Below the pieces are notes generated by a model. The model saw only the letters and a program-made list of their open reading frames with translations. It searched no databases and was not told where the DNA came from. This document shows, piece after piece, positions 1 to 7,900 of a DNA stretch of 34,714 nt (the stretch's first letter is position 1; every line of letters starts with the position of its first letter). Position numbers and translations under genes: made by a program. This DNA comes from Desulfobacterales bacterium (GTDB lineage Bacteria; Desulfobacterota; Desulfobacteria; Desulfobacterales; CAFBRK01). Where the stretch lies: NCBI GenBank assembly GCA_021737185.1, contig JAIPEL010000039.1:1-34714 (forward strand), in the 5' to 3' direction.

Positions 1-589
1 GGGTCAGACCGAACCGTTCCACCACCTTTTCCAGGGCCGCGATCCCCTTTTCCAGTCGGGCGCTGGTGGAGGTCATTTCGAGAAACACCTGCTTTTCTTC
101 GGCGCCGAACCCCTCGAAGCCGGCGATGAGAAACGACAGGTGCTTCGGGTCGGAAAGATCGATGGGATCGGCCGCGGGATCGGCCGACAGCAGACCGATC
201 AATTTTTCGAACACCGTCCTGCCCTTTTCGGCCAGCCGGGGCAGCCGTTCCAACGGCGGTTCGTCCCGGTCGTCGAAAAACATCACCCGACCTTCCAGGT
301 AGGTCTTTTCATCGAAGATCTCGAGGATCCGGAACCGAACCTCCCCCCGGGTCAGGATGTCCATGCGTCCGTCATCGTAGCGCTTGAGCACCTCCAGGAC
401 GCGGACGGTGCAGCCGGCATCGGCCATGTGCTCTCCGCTGAACAAGACGATGCCAAAGACCCGCCCTTGTTGGATGCACCGGGCGATCATCTCCTTGTAG
501 CGCTCCTCGAAGATATGCAGCGGTATCGGCGCCCCCGGCAGGGCGACGATCCCCAGGGGAAACAGGGGGATGATTCTTTCCTCGGTCAT
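1..589 (-). CDS. LON substrate-binding domain protein, partial at left edge
   Basis: The reverse strand is open from an ATG at 589 to the window edge (about 196 codons, no stop reached). A GGAGAG ribosome site precedes the ATG. The N-terminus reads IIPLFPLGIVALPGAPIPLH followed by IFEERYKEMI, the signature of the LON N-terminal substrate-binding domain (the Lon protease N-domain, also found as a stand-alone protein). In that family the domain recognises substrates or acts without a protease. No ATPase or protease domain can be seen, because the C-terminus lies outside the window, but stand-alone LON-domain proteins are about 200-220 residues, so this is probably nearly complete. It is transcribed in the same direction as the permease gene at 974-3340 but is separated from it by a MITE-like repeat, so the two are probably not one operon. 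Confidence 0.85.
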   Translation of the reverse strand, partial: MTEERIIPLFPLGIVALPGAPIPLHIFEERYKEMIARCIQQGRVFGIVLFSGEHMADAGCTVRVLEVLKRYDDGRMDILTRGEVRFRILEIFDEKTYLEGRVMFFDDRDEPPLERLPRLAEKGRTVFEKLIGLLSADPAADPIDLSDPKHLSFLIAGFEGFGAEEKQVFLEMTSTSARLEKGIAALEKVVERFGLT

Positions 590-631
590 CGGTGCTCTCC
601 TGTCGTTGTTGGGGTTTACTTTGGAAACTTT

Positions 632-671
632 TTGATTCGTTCATTCGTTGATTGGTTGAATGGTTGATTCG
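632..671. repeat. Imperfect octamer tandem repeat
   Basis: Five consecutive 8-bp units resembling TTGATTCG (TTGATTCG, TTCATTCG, TTGATTGG, TTGAATGG, TTGATTCG) run from 632 to 671 and decay over the next two units. They lie upstream of the LON-domain gene, which starts at 589 on the minus strand, so they fall in its likely promoter or leader. No protein is predicted here. Confidence 0.6.
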
Positions 672-723
672 TCTCATCGTCGATTTATTACAACCGAACC
701 CAAAAATCCTTTACACCGCCCAA

Positions 724-945
724 AGAGGAGGTCAGGGGGATTTTTTTTCGGCGAGCTGAACTCTGCGGTGCCACGCCGAAGCCTGTCCGCATCAATCGTT
801 TTGGCGAAGGCACGACTCGCAGGTACGCAGAACCTCGCTGCTTGTCGAGCCGCCGCCAAACTGCTGGTGTGATTTTGGTGCCATCGGGAAGCGGATGAGG
901 CCTTGGTCTGCAGCTCGCAGAAAAAAAATCCCCCTGACCTCCTCT
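724..945. repeat. MITE-like element with 35-bp terminal inverted repeats
   Basis: Positions 724-758 and 911-945 are inverted repeats matching at 34 of 35 positions; 724-749 against 920-945 is perfect. Pairing continues imperfectly inward: GCCTGTCCGC near 783 against GCGGATGAGGC near 891, and GTTTTGGCG near 797 against CGCCAAAC near 855. Almost the whole 222 bp could therefore fold on itself. Both ends carry a run of eight T or A next to a G/C block. There is no transposase, no coding potential, and no clear target-site duplication. It lies just downstream of the permease stop codon (974, minus strand) and may also end that transcript. I read it as a non-autonomous MITE or a large REP-type element. 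Confidence 0.7.
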
Positions 946-973
946 CCAGCTTGTTGACAGGGCTCCCAATCGA

Positions 974-3340
974 TCACACTCCGCGGGCCAGCGGCCAGAA
1001 AAAAGGCAGCACGAGCACGATCACGGCAAACACCACCAGTGTGAGCAGTCCGCCCACTTTCAGGTAGTCGACAAACCGGTAGCCTCCCGGCCCCATGACC
1101 AGGATGTTGGCCGGATGGGCGATCGGGGTGGTGAAGCTGGCCGAGGCGGCCATGGCGATCGCCATCAGCAGCGAATGCTGGGAAAGTCCGAGATCCAATG
1201 CGGTGTTCATGACGATGGGGGCCATGAGCACCACCAGCGCGGCGGTGGGAATAAAGCAGGTCGAAAGAAATGTCAGGGCCACCAGCGCTGCCATCACCGA
1301 CACCGGCCCGAAGGGTCCGGCCAGCCCCACCACCGCTTCTGCGATGAGCCAGGCAGCGCCTGTACTGTCCAAGGCAACGCCCAGGGGCAGCATGCCGGCG
1401 ATCAGGAACACCGCCTTCCACTCGATATGCCGGTAGGCTTCCTCCATGGTCAACGACCCGCTGAGCACCATGAGCGCGGCACCGACCACGGCGGCAATGT
1501 AGATCGGCACCCATCCGAACACCACCGGCAGAATCACCCCAGCCATGATCAGCACCGACAGCTTGGCCTTTTCCAGCCGCGGCCGCTCCTGGGCGGTTTC
1601 GGTCAGGACGATGAAGTCAGGCTCCTGGCCCAGCATCCGAAGCTTGCCCCCGGGGCCGAACACCAGCAAGGCGTCGCCGAACCTGAGCTCCGCGTCCCTC
1701 AGATTCTCGTATATGGCGGCTCCCTCCCGCCAAACCGCCAGCACGTTCACGCCGTACTTTTCCCGGAAGTTGAGCTGCCTGAGGGTCTTTCCGGCAAGGG
1801 GGCTGTGGGGCGAGAGAATCGCTTCTACCACGCCGTAGTGTCGGGTCATCATCTCTTCCAGATCCGGCCGTTTCTCCGGGTCGATCTGAAGCTGCTCCAG
1901 GCCCCGCAGCAGGTCCAGGTCCGAGGGGCGTCCCTCCACCAGCAGCCGGTCTCCGGCCTTGAGCTTCTCGAAAGGCTCGGGCATGATGACCGGCCCCTCC
2001 TTGCGGAGGATTCCCAGAATGTGGCTTCCCAGGGCCGCCCCCAGGCGGGTCTCCTTGAGGGTGCTGCCCACCAGCGCCGAATCAAACGGCACCTGCATGA
2101 CCAGAAGCCGCTTTTGAAGCCCGTATACTTCCGTCAGCTCGCGTGGATCGACCTCGCCAAAGGCCTTGGTTCCGGGCGCTGACGCCAGGACCTCCAGATC
2201 CTGCCGGCGGCCTGCGACCAGCAGATCGTCTTCCACTTCCAGCGGGATGTCCTGCAGTCCGGTCCGAAACACGGTCTTTCCGCGGCGGATCGCAAGGACA
2301 TTGGCCTTGTAGGCGGCTCGAAAGCCGATGACGTTGAGGCTTTTGCCGGCCAGGGGCGAGTCTGACCCGAGTCTGACACGGGCGGTTTGAACCCCATCGG
2401 AGTACAATGCTTCGATGTCCACCGTTTCAGGCTCGACGGAAAGCAGCCGCCAATTCTGCACGGACCGCATTTCGGCCAGATGGCCTTCGACAGTCAACAG
2501 GTCGCCGGCTTGAATCCTCTCTGCGGCACCCGGAGCGACGAGGGTTTGATCCTCGCGGGTGATGCCGATCACGTTCAGCGCCAATGCCGACCCGATCCGG
2601 CTCTGGGCGAGCGATTTGCCGACCAGGGGCGAGTCGGGGGCAATGCGGATGTGAAACAGGCGATCCTGAAGGGCATAGGCCTGCTTCCAGTCCCCTCCGC
2701 CGGCCGCCGAAGTCTCCCGGGCCGGGTTTCGATCCGGCAGCAAATGGCGTCCCACGAAAACCATGAATGCGATGCCGGCGGCCATGATGACCAGCCCCAC
2801 CGGGGTGAAATCGAAAAAGGAAAAGGGAGGCAGCGAGGCGTCCCGCAGGGCTTCTGTCACCAGGATGTTGGGCGGGGTTCCGATTTGGGTGGTGAGCCCC
2901 CCCAGCAGGGAGCCGTAGGCCAGAGGCATCAGCAGCCGCGACGGGGCGGTGTCGGTCTGCCGGGCAATGTCCATCACCACCGGCAGCATCAGCGCCGCCA
3001 CGGCAACGTTGTTCATTAGGGCCGACATGACGCCGGCAGAGGCCATGATCACCGCGATCATCACCGGCTCCCGGCGGCCGGCCATTTTCAGCACCACCTT
3101 TCCGATGATGTTGGCCACTCCGGTCTGGGTCAACCCGCCGCTGAGAATGAATACCGCCCAGACCGTCACCACAGCCGGGCTGCTGAATCCGGACAGCGCT
3201 TCGGCTGGGGGAACCAGACCGGTGAGGGCCACGGCCCCCAGCGCCAGAAGCGCGGTGACCTCCATGGGAATCCACTCGAAGACCAAAAGAACCACCGCTG
3301 CGGCGAGGATGAACAGGATCAGCAGGATATCCGGTGTCAC
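974..3340 (-). CDS. SLC13/DASS-type permease with four RCK_C domains
   Basis: This is a membrane transporter of the SLC13 (divalent anion:Na+ symporter) or ArsB/CitM-like superfamily. Hydrophobic helices occupy about residues 5-200 and 590-785. Between them lie four consecutive RCK_C (TrkA-C-like) regulatory domains, recognisable by repeated xSPLxGKxL motifs (SPLVGKSL, SPLAGKSL, SALVGSTL, SPLAGKTL). The two membrane halves carry the family-type segments ALMNNVAVAALMLP, GTPPNILV and FIPTAALVVLMAP. RCK_C domains usually bind small ligands that gate transport; the substrate (sulfate, dicarboxylate or other anion) cannot be told from sequence. I prefer the GTG start at 3340, since a GAAAGGA ribosome site lies 9 nt upstream. 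The ATG at 3349 is in frame but directly abuts that site. Length is about 788 residues. The gene appears monocistronic. Confidence 0.88.
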   Translation of the reverse strand: MTPDILLILFILAAAVVLLVFEWIPMEVTALLALGAVALTGLVPPAEALSGFSSPAVVTVWAVFILSGGLTQTGVANIIGKVVLKMAGRREPVMIAVIMASAGVMSALMNNVAVAALMLPVVMDIARQTDTAPSRLLMPLAYGSLLGGLTTQIGTPPNILVTEALRDASLPPFSFFDFTPVGLVIMAAGIAFMVFVGRHLLPDRNPARETSAAGGGDWKQAYALQDRLFHIRIAPDSPLVGKSLAQSRIGSALALNVIGITREDQTLVAPGAAERIQAGDLLTVEGHLAEMRSVQNWRLLSVEPETVDIEALYSDGVQTARVRLGSDSPLAGKSLNVIGFRAAYKANVLAIRRGKTVFRTGLQDIPLEVEDDLLVAGRRQDLEVLASAPGTKAFGEVDPRELTEVYGLQKRLLVMQVPFDSALVGSTLKETRLGAALGSHILGILRKEGPVIMPEPFEKLKAGDRLLVEGRPSDLDLLRGLEQLQIDPEKRPDLEEMMTRHYGVVEAILSPHSPLAGKTLRQLNFREKYGVNVLAVWREGAAIYENLRDAELRFGDALLVFGPGGKLRMLGQEPDFIVLTETAQERPRLEKAKLSVLIMAGVILPVVFGWVPIYIAAVVGAALMVLSGSLTMEEAYRHIEWKAVFLIAGMLPLGVALDSTGAAWLIAEAVVGLAGPFGPVSVMAALVALTFLSTCFIPTAALVVLMAPIVMNTALDLGLSQHSLLMAIAMAASASFTTPIAHPANILVMGPGGYRFVDYLKVGGLLTLVVFAVIVLVLPFFWPLARGV

Positions 3341-3740
3341 GGTCGACATTCCTTTCGAATCAGGACGGCGCAACAATAAATCCCAAAAGCGATTTTAATA
3401 AAGATAACAGGGGATCAGCGATTGGCAAGCAGAGCTCCCCCGCATTCGGACACGGCCTTCAACCCTGTCGGTGTTCCTGGAAACGGTGCAAAGATCCCGG
3501 CCGATGGCAGTGTCGATATTTCCCACACGAGCGTAGAATAATCCGACATGACCGACAAATTATTGTTATTTATGAGATAAATCTACACTCTATCCTCGAA
3601 GAACTTGCCACCCCCATAGAAAATGTGGAAAAATCCAACACATCCACGATCCGATCCTCCGGCGTTTTTCTCCCTGGCCATAAAAAATATTTCCATTTAT
3701 TTCATTTACTTATACTGATTTTGCGTGAATATCTCTATGC
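3341..3740. other. Intergenic region, divergent promoters
   Basis: About 490 non-coding bases separate the divergent permease and H-protein-like genes. The half nearer the H-protein-like gene is AT-rich. It contains a small perfect inverted repeat, ATTTAT-GAG-ATAAAT (3568-3582), roughly 190 bp before the predicted sigma-54 start site, which could be an activator site but is weak evidence. Apart from this and the promoter listed separately, I see no gene or RNA. Confidence 0.4.
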
Positions 3741-3756
3741 CGGCACGTCCTTTGCT
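3741..3756 (+). promoter_or_regulatory. Sigma-54 (-24/-12) promoter
   Basis: The sequence CGGCACGTCCTTTGCT has the invariant GG (3742-3743), exactly ten bases, then GC (3754-3755). It matches the consensus TGGCACG-N4-TTGCW at all but the first T. Transcription would start near 3767, about 65 bp before the ATG at 3833. It is the best sigma-54 match noticed in the window, and two sigma-54 activator genes lie within 10 kb. Confidence 0.7.
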
Positions 3757-3832
3757 CTATCTTATGGCAACAAAAAAAACACACAAATGGTCAAAGACCC
3801 CATTTTTCATCCATCAGAAAGGAGTCAACATC

Positions 3833-4828
3833 ATGGCAGAAAAAGACGGACGCAGAAATCAGATCGGCTACGGTTCCAGCTACCGCAAAGGCCAAAAGCA
3901 GGAAATCGGCGGCAGAGACGGCATCGGCACCGTGCTGGGCGGGCAGGTCTGGATGGTCAAGCCGGACAAGGAAGCCAAAGCGACCCATCCCTGCCTGTGG
4001 ATGCAGGCCGGCGTCGTCGAATTCAAGAACTGCAACAACTTCTATGACTGCACCTCCTGCAAGTACGATCTGGGCATGAAAAAGGCCGTGGAAAGAGGAA
4101 AACAGATGAGCTGGCAGGATGCCATGCGCCGCCGCCCGGACATGGACAGGGTCTGCCGGCACAGCCTGACCAACCGGATCCCCCGCAGGACCTGCGCCTA
4201 CGATTTCAAGTGCGCTAGCTGCGACTTCGACCAGTTTTTCGAAGACGTCTGGAGCCCGAAGACCAAGAGCCTTCCGGCAGCGGTCAACCAGGTCAACGGG
4301 TTCGACGTTCCGGAAAGCTATTATTTCCATGACGGCCACGCCTGGGCGCGCATCGAAAGCGGGGGGCTCATCCGGATCGGCCTCGACGACTTTGCCTTGA
4401 AGCTGCTCGGCGAAGCCGATGCCTTCGAGCTGCCCCTGACCGGCAAAGAGCTCGACCATGGCGCCCCCGGCTGGGGGCTGCGGCGCAAGGACAACCTGGC
4501 TGACGTGCTGGCGCCGGTCGACGGCGTGATCGTGGAGGTCAACAACGAGCTTCGTGAAAAACCGGGCATGGCCAATCGCGAGCCATACGGCGGAGGCTGG
4601 CTGTTCATGGTCCATCATCCGAACATCAAGAAGGCCATGAAGCCCCTGATGACCGACGCGGACAGCGTGGACTGGATCAGCCGGGAAGTGGCGACCCTGG
4701 AAGGGATGATCGAAGAGGTGGCCGGCCCCCTGGCGGCCGACGGCGGTCATCTGCAGCCGGACATCTTCGGCAATCTCCCCGATCTGGGCTGGAACAACCT
4801 GACCCGGACGTTTTTGAAGTCCAAATAG
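3833..4828 (+). CDS. Cys-rich H-protein-like (lipoyl-fold) protein 1
   Basis: This 331-residue protein combines two parts. Residues ~45-150 carry two copies of a four-cysteine pattern (C-x13-C-x5-C-x2-C, then C-x13-C-x5-C-x2-C ending CASCDFDQFFEDV), likely two zinc-ribbon or Fe-S sites. Residues ~160-265 resemble glycine-cleavage H protein: GHAWARI, IRIGLDDFALKLLG, VLAPVDGVIVEVN, PYGGGWLFMVHHP. In true H proteins the lipoylated lysine lies 8 residues before the SPVSG-type proline. Here the only nearby lysine (in RRKDNL) is offset by one, so lipoylation is doubtful. The ATG at 3833 is preceded by AAAGGAG; upstream in-frame starts have no ribosome site. It is the first gene of a two-gene operon behind a sigma-54 promoter, and its neighbour is a clear paralogue. 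The function is unknown to me; a role in acyl or sulfur-carrier chemistry would be speculation. Confidence 0.85.
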   Translation: MAEKDGRRNQIGYGSSYRKGQKQEIGGRDGIGTVLGGQVWMVKPDKEAKATHPCLWMQAGVVEFKNCNNFYDCTSCKYDLGMKKAVERGKQMSWQDAMRRRPDMDRVCRHSLTNRIPRRTCAYDFKCASCDFDQFFEDVWSPKTKSLPAAVNQVNGFDVPESYYFHDGHAWARIESGGLIRIGLDDFALKLLGEADAFELPLTGKELDHGAPGWGLRRKDNLADVLAPVDGVIVEVNNELREKPGMANREPYGGGWLFMVHHPNIKKAMKPLMTDADSVDWISREVATLEGMIEEVAGPLAADGGHLQPDIFGNLPDLGWNNLTRTFLKSK

Positions 4829-4878
4829 GCCGGACAGGGCTGAATCGAACAACCTTTCACCGCCCGGAGAGGACGACC

Positions 4879-5808
4879 ATGACCCCGAGACTGGAAATGG
4901 AGACGACGGAAAATTCCGCTCCTGAATGCATCTGGAGCCAGGCCGGCGTGGTCCCGAAAAAATCGTGCAACCAGCAGATGGACTGCGCCGCCTGCCGCTT
5001 CGACCACGCACTTCGCCGGACCGCAGAGCACAATCGGCAGGCCCGCGCCCGGGGGCAGCAGCCAAAAGGGAAAAAAGGGCAGATCGTCTCATGGCAGGAG
5101 AATATGATGCGCGTGCCGCCGGCCAAGCGCCCCTGCATTCACCACATGAAGGGGCACATCGATTTCAAGGCATGCGGCAATGAATACCGGTGCGGAACGT
5201 GCGAGTTCGACCAGTACTTCGAAGACCAATACGCGGTGCATGTGGCGGTCCGGCCGGTGGAACTGACTGAGGTCGGCGGATTCAAAATCCCCCAGGGAGT
5301 GTATCTGCACCCGGGCCACACCTGGGTGAAACTGGAAGAAGGCGCTTCGGTGCGAATCGGCCTGGACGACTTTGCCCTCCGCGTGCTCGGTCCTCCGGAC
5401 CGGATCGAAGCCCCGCTGGTGGGAAAGCCCGTCTTTGCCGACCAGCCGCTCATCCACCTTCAGCGCGGCGATCGGCACGCCGGGGTGCTCTCCCCGGTGA
5501 GCGGCGTGGTCACTGCCATCAATGCCGAGCTGAGAAGAGACGCCCGAACGGTCGACCGCGCTCCGTATACCGACGGATGGGTGATGCGGGTCCATGCCCC
5601 GGAACTGCGCAAGGATCTCAAAAACCTGATGATCGGCAGCGAGACCGGCGCTTTTTTGGAAAAAGAAATCGGGCAGCTTTACGAGATCCTGGAAGAAACG
5701 GCCGGCCCGCTGGCCGCAGACGGGGGGCAGATCGCTCCCGATGTCTACGGCAACCTTCCCGGGCTCCAATGGGAGCGGCTGGTGAAACTGTTTCTGCGCA
5801 CCGAATAA
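4879..5808 (+). CDS. Cys-rich H-protein-like (lipoyl-fold) protein 2
   Basis: This 309-residue paralogue of the preceding gene has the same layout. The first four-Cys block (CIWSQAGVV... CAACRFDHAL) and the second (CIHHMKG... CGTCEFDQYFED) are followed by an H-protein-like domain (GHTWVKL, VRIGLDDFALRVLG, VLSPVSGVVTAIN, APYTDGWVMRVHAP) and a shared tail, AGPLAADGG-x6-YGNLPGL. Around the place of the lipoyl lysine the sequence is LQRGDRHAGVLSPVSG, with no lysine at all, so this copy cannot be lipoylated in the usual way. GGAGAGG precedes the ATG by about 6 bases. The gap to the upstream gene is 50 bp and there is no promoter of its own, so the two are probably co-transcribed. The pair looks like an old tandem duplication, since the Cys pattern and tail are kept while the rest has diverged. 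Confidence 0.85.
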   Translation: MTPRLEMETTENSAPECIWSQAGVVPKKSCNQQMDCAACRFDHALRRTAEHNRQARARGQQPKGKKGQIVSWQENMMRVPPAKRPCIHHMKGHIDFKACGNEYRCGTCEFDQYFEDQYAVHVAVRPVELTEVGGFKIPQGVYLHPGHTWVKLEEGASVRIGLDDFALRVLGPPDRIEAPLVGKPVFADQPLIHLQRGDRHAGVLSPVSGVVTAINAELRRDARTVDRAPYTDGWVMRVHAPELRKDLKNLMIGSETGAFLEKEIGQLYEILEETAGPLAADGGQIAPDVYGNLPGLQWERLVKLFLRTE

Positions 5809-5817
5809 GAAAGAGGT

Positions 5818-5868
5818 TGAATCTTTGGCGGCGAAGCCGCCTTTCATAAAAGCGCGAAGCGATTTTAT
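5818..5868. repeat. Paired GCGAAGC mini-hairpin repeat (copy A)
   Basis: This 51-bp unit contains two hairpins: GGCGGC-GAA-GCCGCC, then AAAAGCGC-GAA-GCGATTTT with one wobble pair. It matches the inverted unit at 21834-21884 at 49 of 51 positions. It sits between two convergent genes and overlaps the TAA of the archaemetzincin gene, so it probably serves as a two-way terminator. Confidence 0.75.
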
Positions 5869-6488
5869 TGCGGCTGTCGAAGCTTTTGCTTCGCCAGCCG
5901 CTTTTTTTCGTCCTCCAGAAGCACCCGGCAGTATGGACAGAGCTTCAAGGATTTCATGTCCACGTCTCGAAGGGAGCGGCAGTAGTGCATGATGCAGGTT
6001 GGATTCGGGCAGTGGCGGAGTTTGAAGGTGTGGCCCAGCTCATGGGCCGCCTCTTTGCCCAGCCGGCTTGCTAAATCGGCCTTGGCTTTGACCGGGCCGA
6101 GGGGCTCCAACAGCCGGAATGTGGAAACCACGGCGGCAATCCCGCCCAACTGGGCTTCGCCGTATACGTGGGTTAGGATCGGGATGAACAGGTCGACGGA
6201 GACGATCCCGATGATTTTCAACGTGCTGGGCGGAACGCGTTTGGCAAGATGCTCCAATATACGGGTGGAATGGTACTGCCGCCGCTCCAGATCCAGGGCA
6301 AACTCGACGCTGGAAAGCAGCGGCTCCTGCCGGACGCGTGCTCCGAAAATGCGCTGAACCTCCCGGCAGACCGCTTCGGAAAGAACAGAATCGATCGGGC
6401 CGATCGGCGAAACCAGAATCGCGTCTGCTCCGGCGCTCGACCGGCCCCCCAGGTCGGCGGCGTCTTCGAATGATGCCGTTTTGTCCAA
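5865..6488 (-). CDS. Archaemetzincin-type zinc metallopeptidase
   Basis: The C-terminal half has the full archaemetzincin signature: HELGHTFKLRHC (three zinc-ligand histidines and the catalytic Glu), then PTCIMHYC and CPYC. That is the HExxHxxGxxHCx4CxMx17CxxC pattern in which the four cysteines hold a second zinc. Known members are small intracellular peptidases whose physiological substrate is unsettled. The start is uncertain. The conserved body begins at ILVSPIGPIDSVL, and GGAG lies 8 nt before an ATT at 6419, which would give 184 residues, close to the family size. A TTG at 6488 is the nearest conventional start and is used here. The longer open frame to 6641 runs into the neighbouring regulator gene and is unlikely. 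The gene lies downstream of the NtrC-like regulator with a paired hairpin between them. Confidence 0.82.
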   Translation of the reverse strand: MDKTASFEDAADLGGRSSAGADAILVSPIGPIDSVLSEAVCREVQRIFGARVRQEPLLSSVEFALDLERRQYHSTRILEHLAKRVPPSTLKIIGIVSVDLFIPILTHVYGEAQLGGIAAVVSTFRLLEPLGPVKAKADLASRLGKEAAHELGHTFKLRHCPNPTCIMHYCRSLRDVDMKSLKLCPYCRVLLEDEKKRLAKQKLRQPQ

Positions 6489-6500
6489 ATCTTTTGTCCA

Positions 6501-6545
6501 GTTTCGCGAAGCGAAACTCTTATAAAATCGCGAAAGCGATTTTAT
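6501..6545. repeat. Paired mini-hairpin repeat (copy B), likely terminator
   Basis: Two perfect hairpins stand side by side: GTTTCGC-GAA-GCGAAAC (6501-6517) and ATAAAATCGC-GAAA-GCGATTTTAT (6522-6545). The second ends in a T-rich run. They lie directly after the TAA (6548-6550, minus strand) of the NtrC-like gene. The layout matches the units at 5818, 11584 and 21834, though the stem sequences differ. Confidence 0.7.
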
Positions 6546-6547
6546 TT

Positions 6548-7888
6548 TTATTCGGGCGGCTCCAGGTTGTACTTGCGAATCTTGGTATAGAGGGTCGACC
6601 GGTCGATTTCCAGGATCCGGGCAGTTCGGGCGACGTTCCACTGGTTTTCATTGAGCACCCGCGCAATGTGGGCCTTTTCCACGTCCTTCAAGGCGCTTCC
6701 CGTGGGCAAGCCCGCAGGCGCCAGGCAAAAAGGAAGATCCTCCGGCTGGATCTTTCGTTTCTTTCCCACCACCACCGCCCGTTCCACGGCGTTTTGAAGC
6801 TCCCTGACGTTTCCCGGCCAGTCGTAGAGCATCATTTCATCCAGGGCCTCCCGGCTGATGCCGTCGACAGGACGGTTGGTTTCCCGGCTGAAGCGGTGAA
6901 GGAAATGCTCCACCAGAAGGGGGATGTCCTCTTTTCGCTCCCGCAGCGGCGGCATGGCAAAGGAGATGACGTTCAGCCGGTAAAACAGGTCCTCCCGGAA
7001 GGCTTCCTTGGCGATGGCCTCCTCCAGGTCCCGGTTGGTCGCCGTGATGACCCGGAAGTCGGCCTCGATGGGCTGGGTGCCCCCGACCCGGTAAAAAACC
7101 CGGTCTTCCAGCACCCGGAGAAGATCGATCTGCATCCGCATGCCGATCTCGCCGATTTCGTCCAGGAAAAGGGTGCCGCCGTGGGCAAGCTCCAGACGTC
7201 CCTTTTTGGTCTCCTTGGCATCGGTGAACGCCCCCTTTTGGTGGCCAAACAGCTCGCTTTCCATGAGGTGTTCGGGGATCGCCCCGCAATTGACCACCAC
7301 AAAGGGGCCGTCGCATCTCGGGCTCTGGGAATGAATCGCTTTGGCGGCAAGCCCCTTTCCGGTGCCGGTCTCTCCGGTGATCAGGATGGTGGCCTCGCTC
7401 GGGGCGATGTCCCTGATAAAATCGAACACCGACTGCATGGAGCGCGACTGGCCGATCATGCTTTCAAACCGCGTCCGCTCCTCGTAAGCCTCTTTTAGAA
7501 ACAAGGTTTCCCGGGACCGGGCCTGTTCGTCGACGATCTTTTCGATCAGCACCCCGAGCTCTTCGGGATCGAAGGGCTTGAGCAGATAGTCCCTTGCACC
7601 GTTTTTCATCGCCTCGATGGCCGTGGAAATGGAGCCGTAGGCGGTGATCATGATCACCGCCACGTCGGGGTCGCTTTCGGTGACCTGGCGAAGGACTTCC
7701 AGACCGCTGATCCCCTCCATCCTGATATCGACGAGCAGAATATCGAACCGCTTTTTTTTGATGATCTCCAGGGCCTCTTCGCCGCTAACGGCCGTCTCCA
7801 CGGCATGACCGTCGCGGATCAGCCAGCCGGCAAGAGAATCCCGCATGATTCGTTCGTCGTCTACGATCAGAATCTGTGTGCCGCTCAT
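6548..7888 (-). CDS. NtrC-family sigma-54 response regulator
   Basis: This 446-residue regulator has a receiver (acidic pair in ILIVDDE, phospho-acceptor Asp54 in LLVDIRM, Lys in LLKPFDPEE), a sigma-54 AAA+ domain (Walker A GETGTGKG, Walker B GGTLFLDEIGE, arginine-finger region LFYRLNVISF) and a C-terminal Fis-type HTH (NVARTARILEIDRSTLYTKI). It should remodel sigma-54 RNA polymerase when phosphorylated. The sigma-54 contact loop reads GAFTDA instead of GAFTGA, an uncommon change in a very conserved motif. The gene starts 12 bp after its partner kinase gene ends, so the two form a two-component operon. The sigma-54 promoter at 3741 is a plausible but unproven target. Confidence 0.93.
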   Translation of the reverse strand: MSGTQILIVDDERIMRDSLAGWLIRDGHAVETAVSGEEALEIIKKKRFDILLVDIRMEGISGLEVLRQVTESDPDVAVIMITAYGSISTAIEAMKNGARDYLLKPFDPEELGVLIEKIVDEQARSRETLFLKEAYEERTRFESMIGQSRSMQSVFDFIRDIAPSEATILITGETGTGKGLAAKAIHSQSPRCDGPFVVVNCGAIPEHLMESELFGHQKGAFTDAKETKKGRLELAHGGTLFLDEIGEIGMRMQIDLLRVLEDRVFYRVGGTQPIEADFRVITATNRDLEEAIAKEAFREDLFYRLNVISFAMPPLRERKEDIPLLVEHFLHRFSRETNRPVDGISREALDEMMLYDWPGNVRELQNAVERAVVVGKKRKIQPEDLPFCLAPAGLPTGSALKDVEKAHIARVLNENQWNVARTARILEIDRSTLYTKIRKYNLEPPE

Positions 7889-7900
7889 TGGCGCCTCCGC

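Noticed and set aside
3334-4047. Open frame across the permease start, the gap and the H-protein-like gene start
   Set aside because: It overlaps two better genes in other frames, has low-quality composition and no homology that I can see.
6489-6641. Extended N-terminus of the archaemetzincin
   Set aside because: It would overlap the regulator gene and hairpin copy B, and the added residues are not part of the family.
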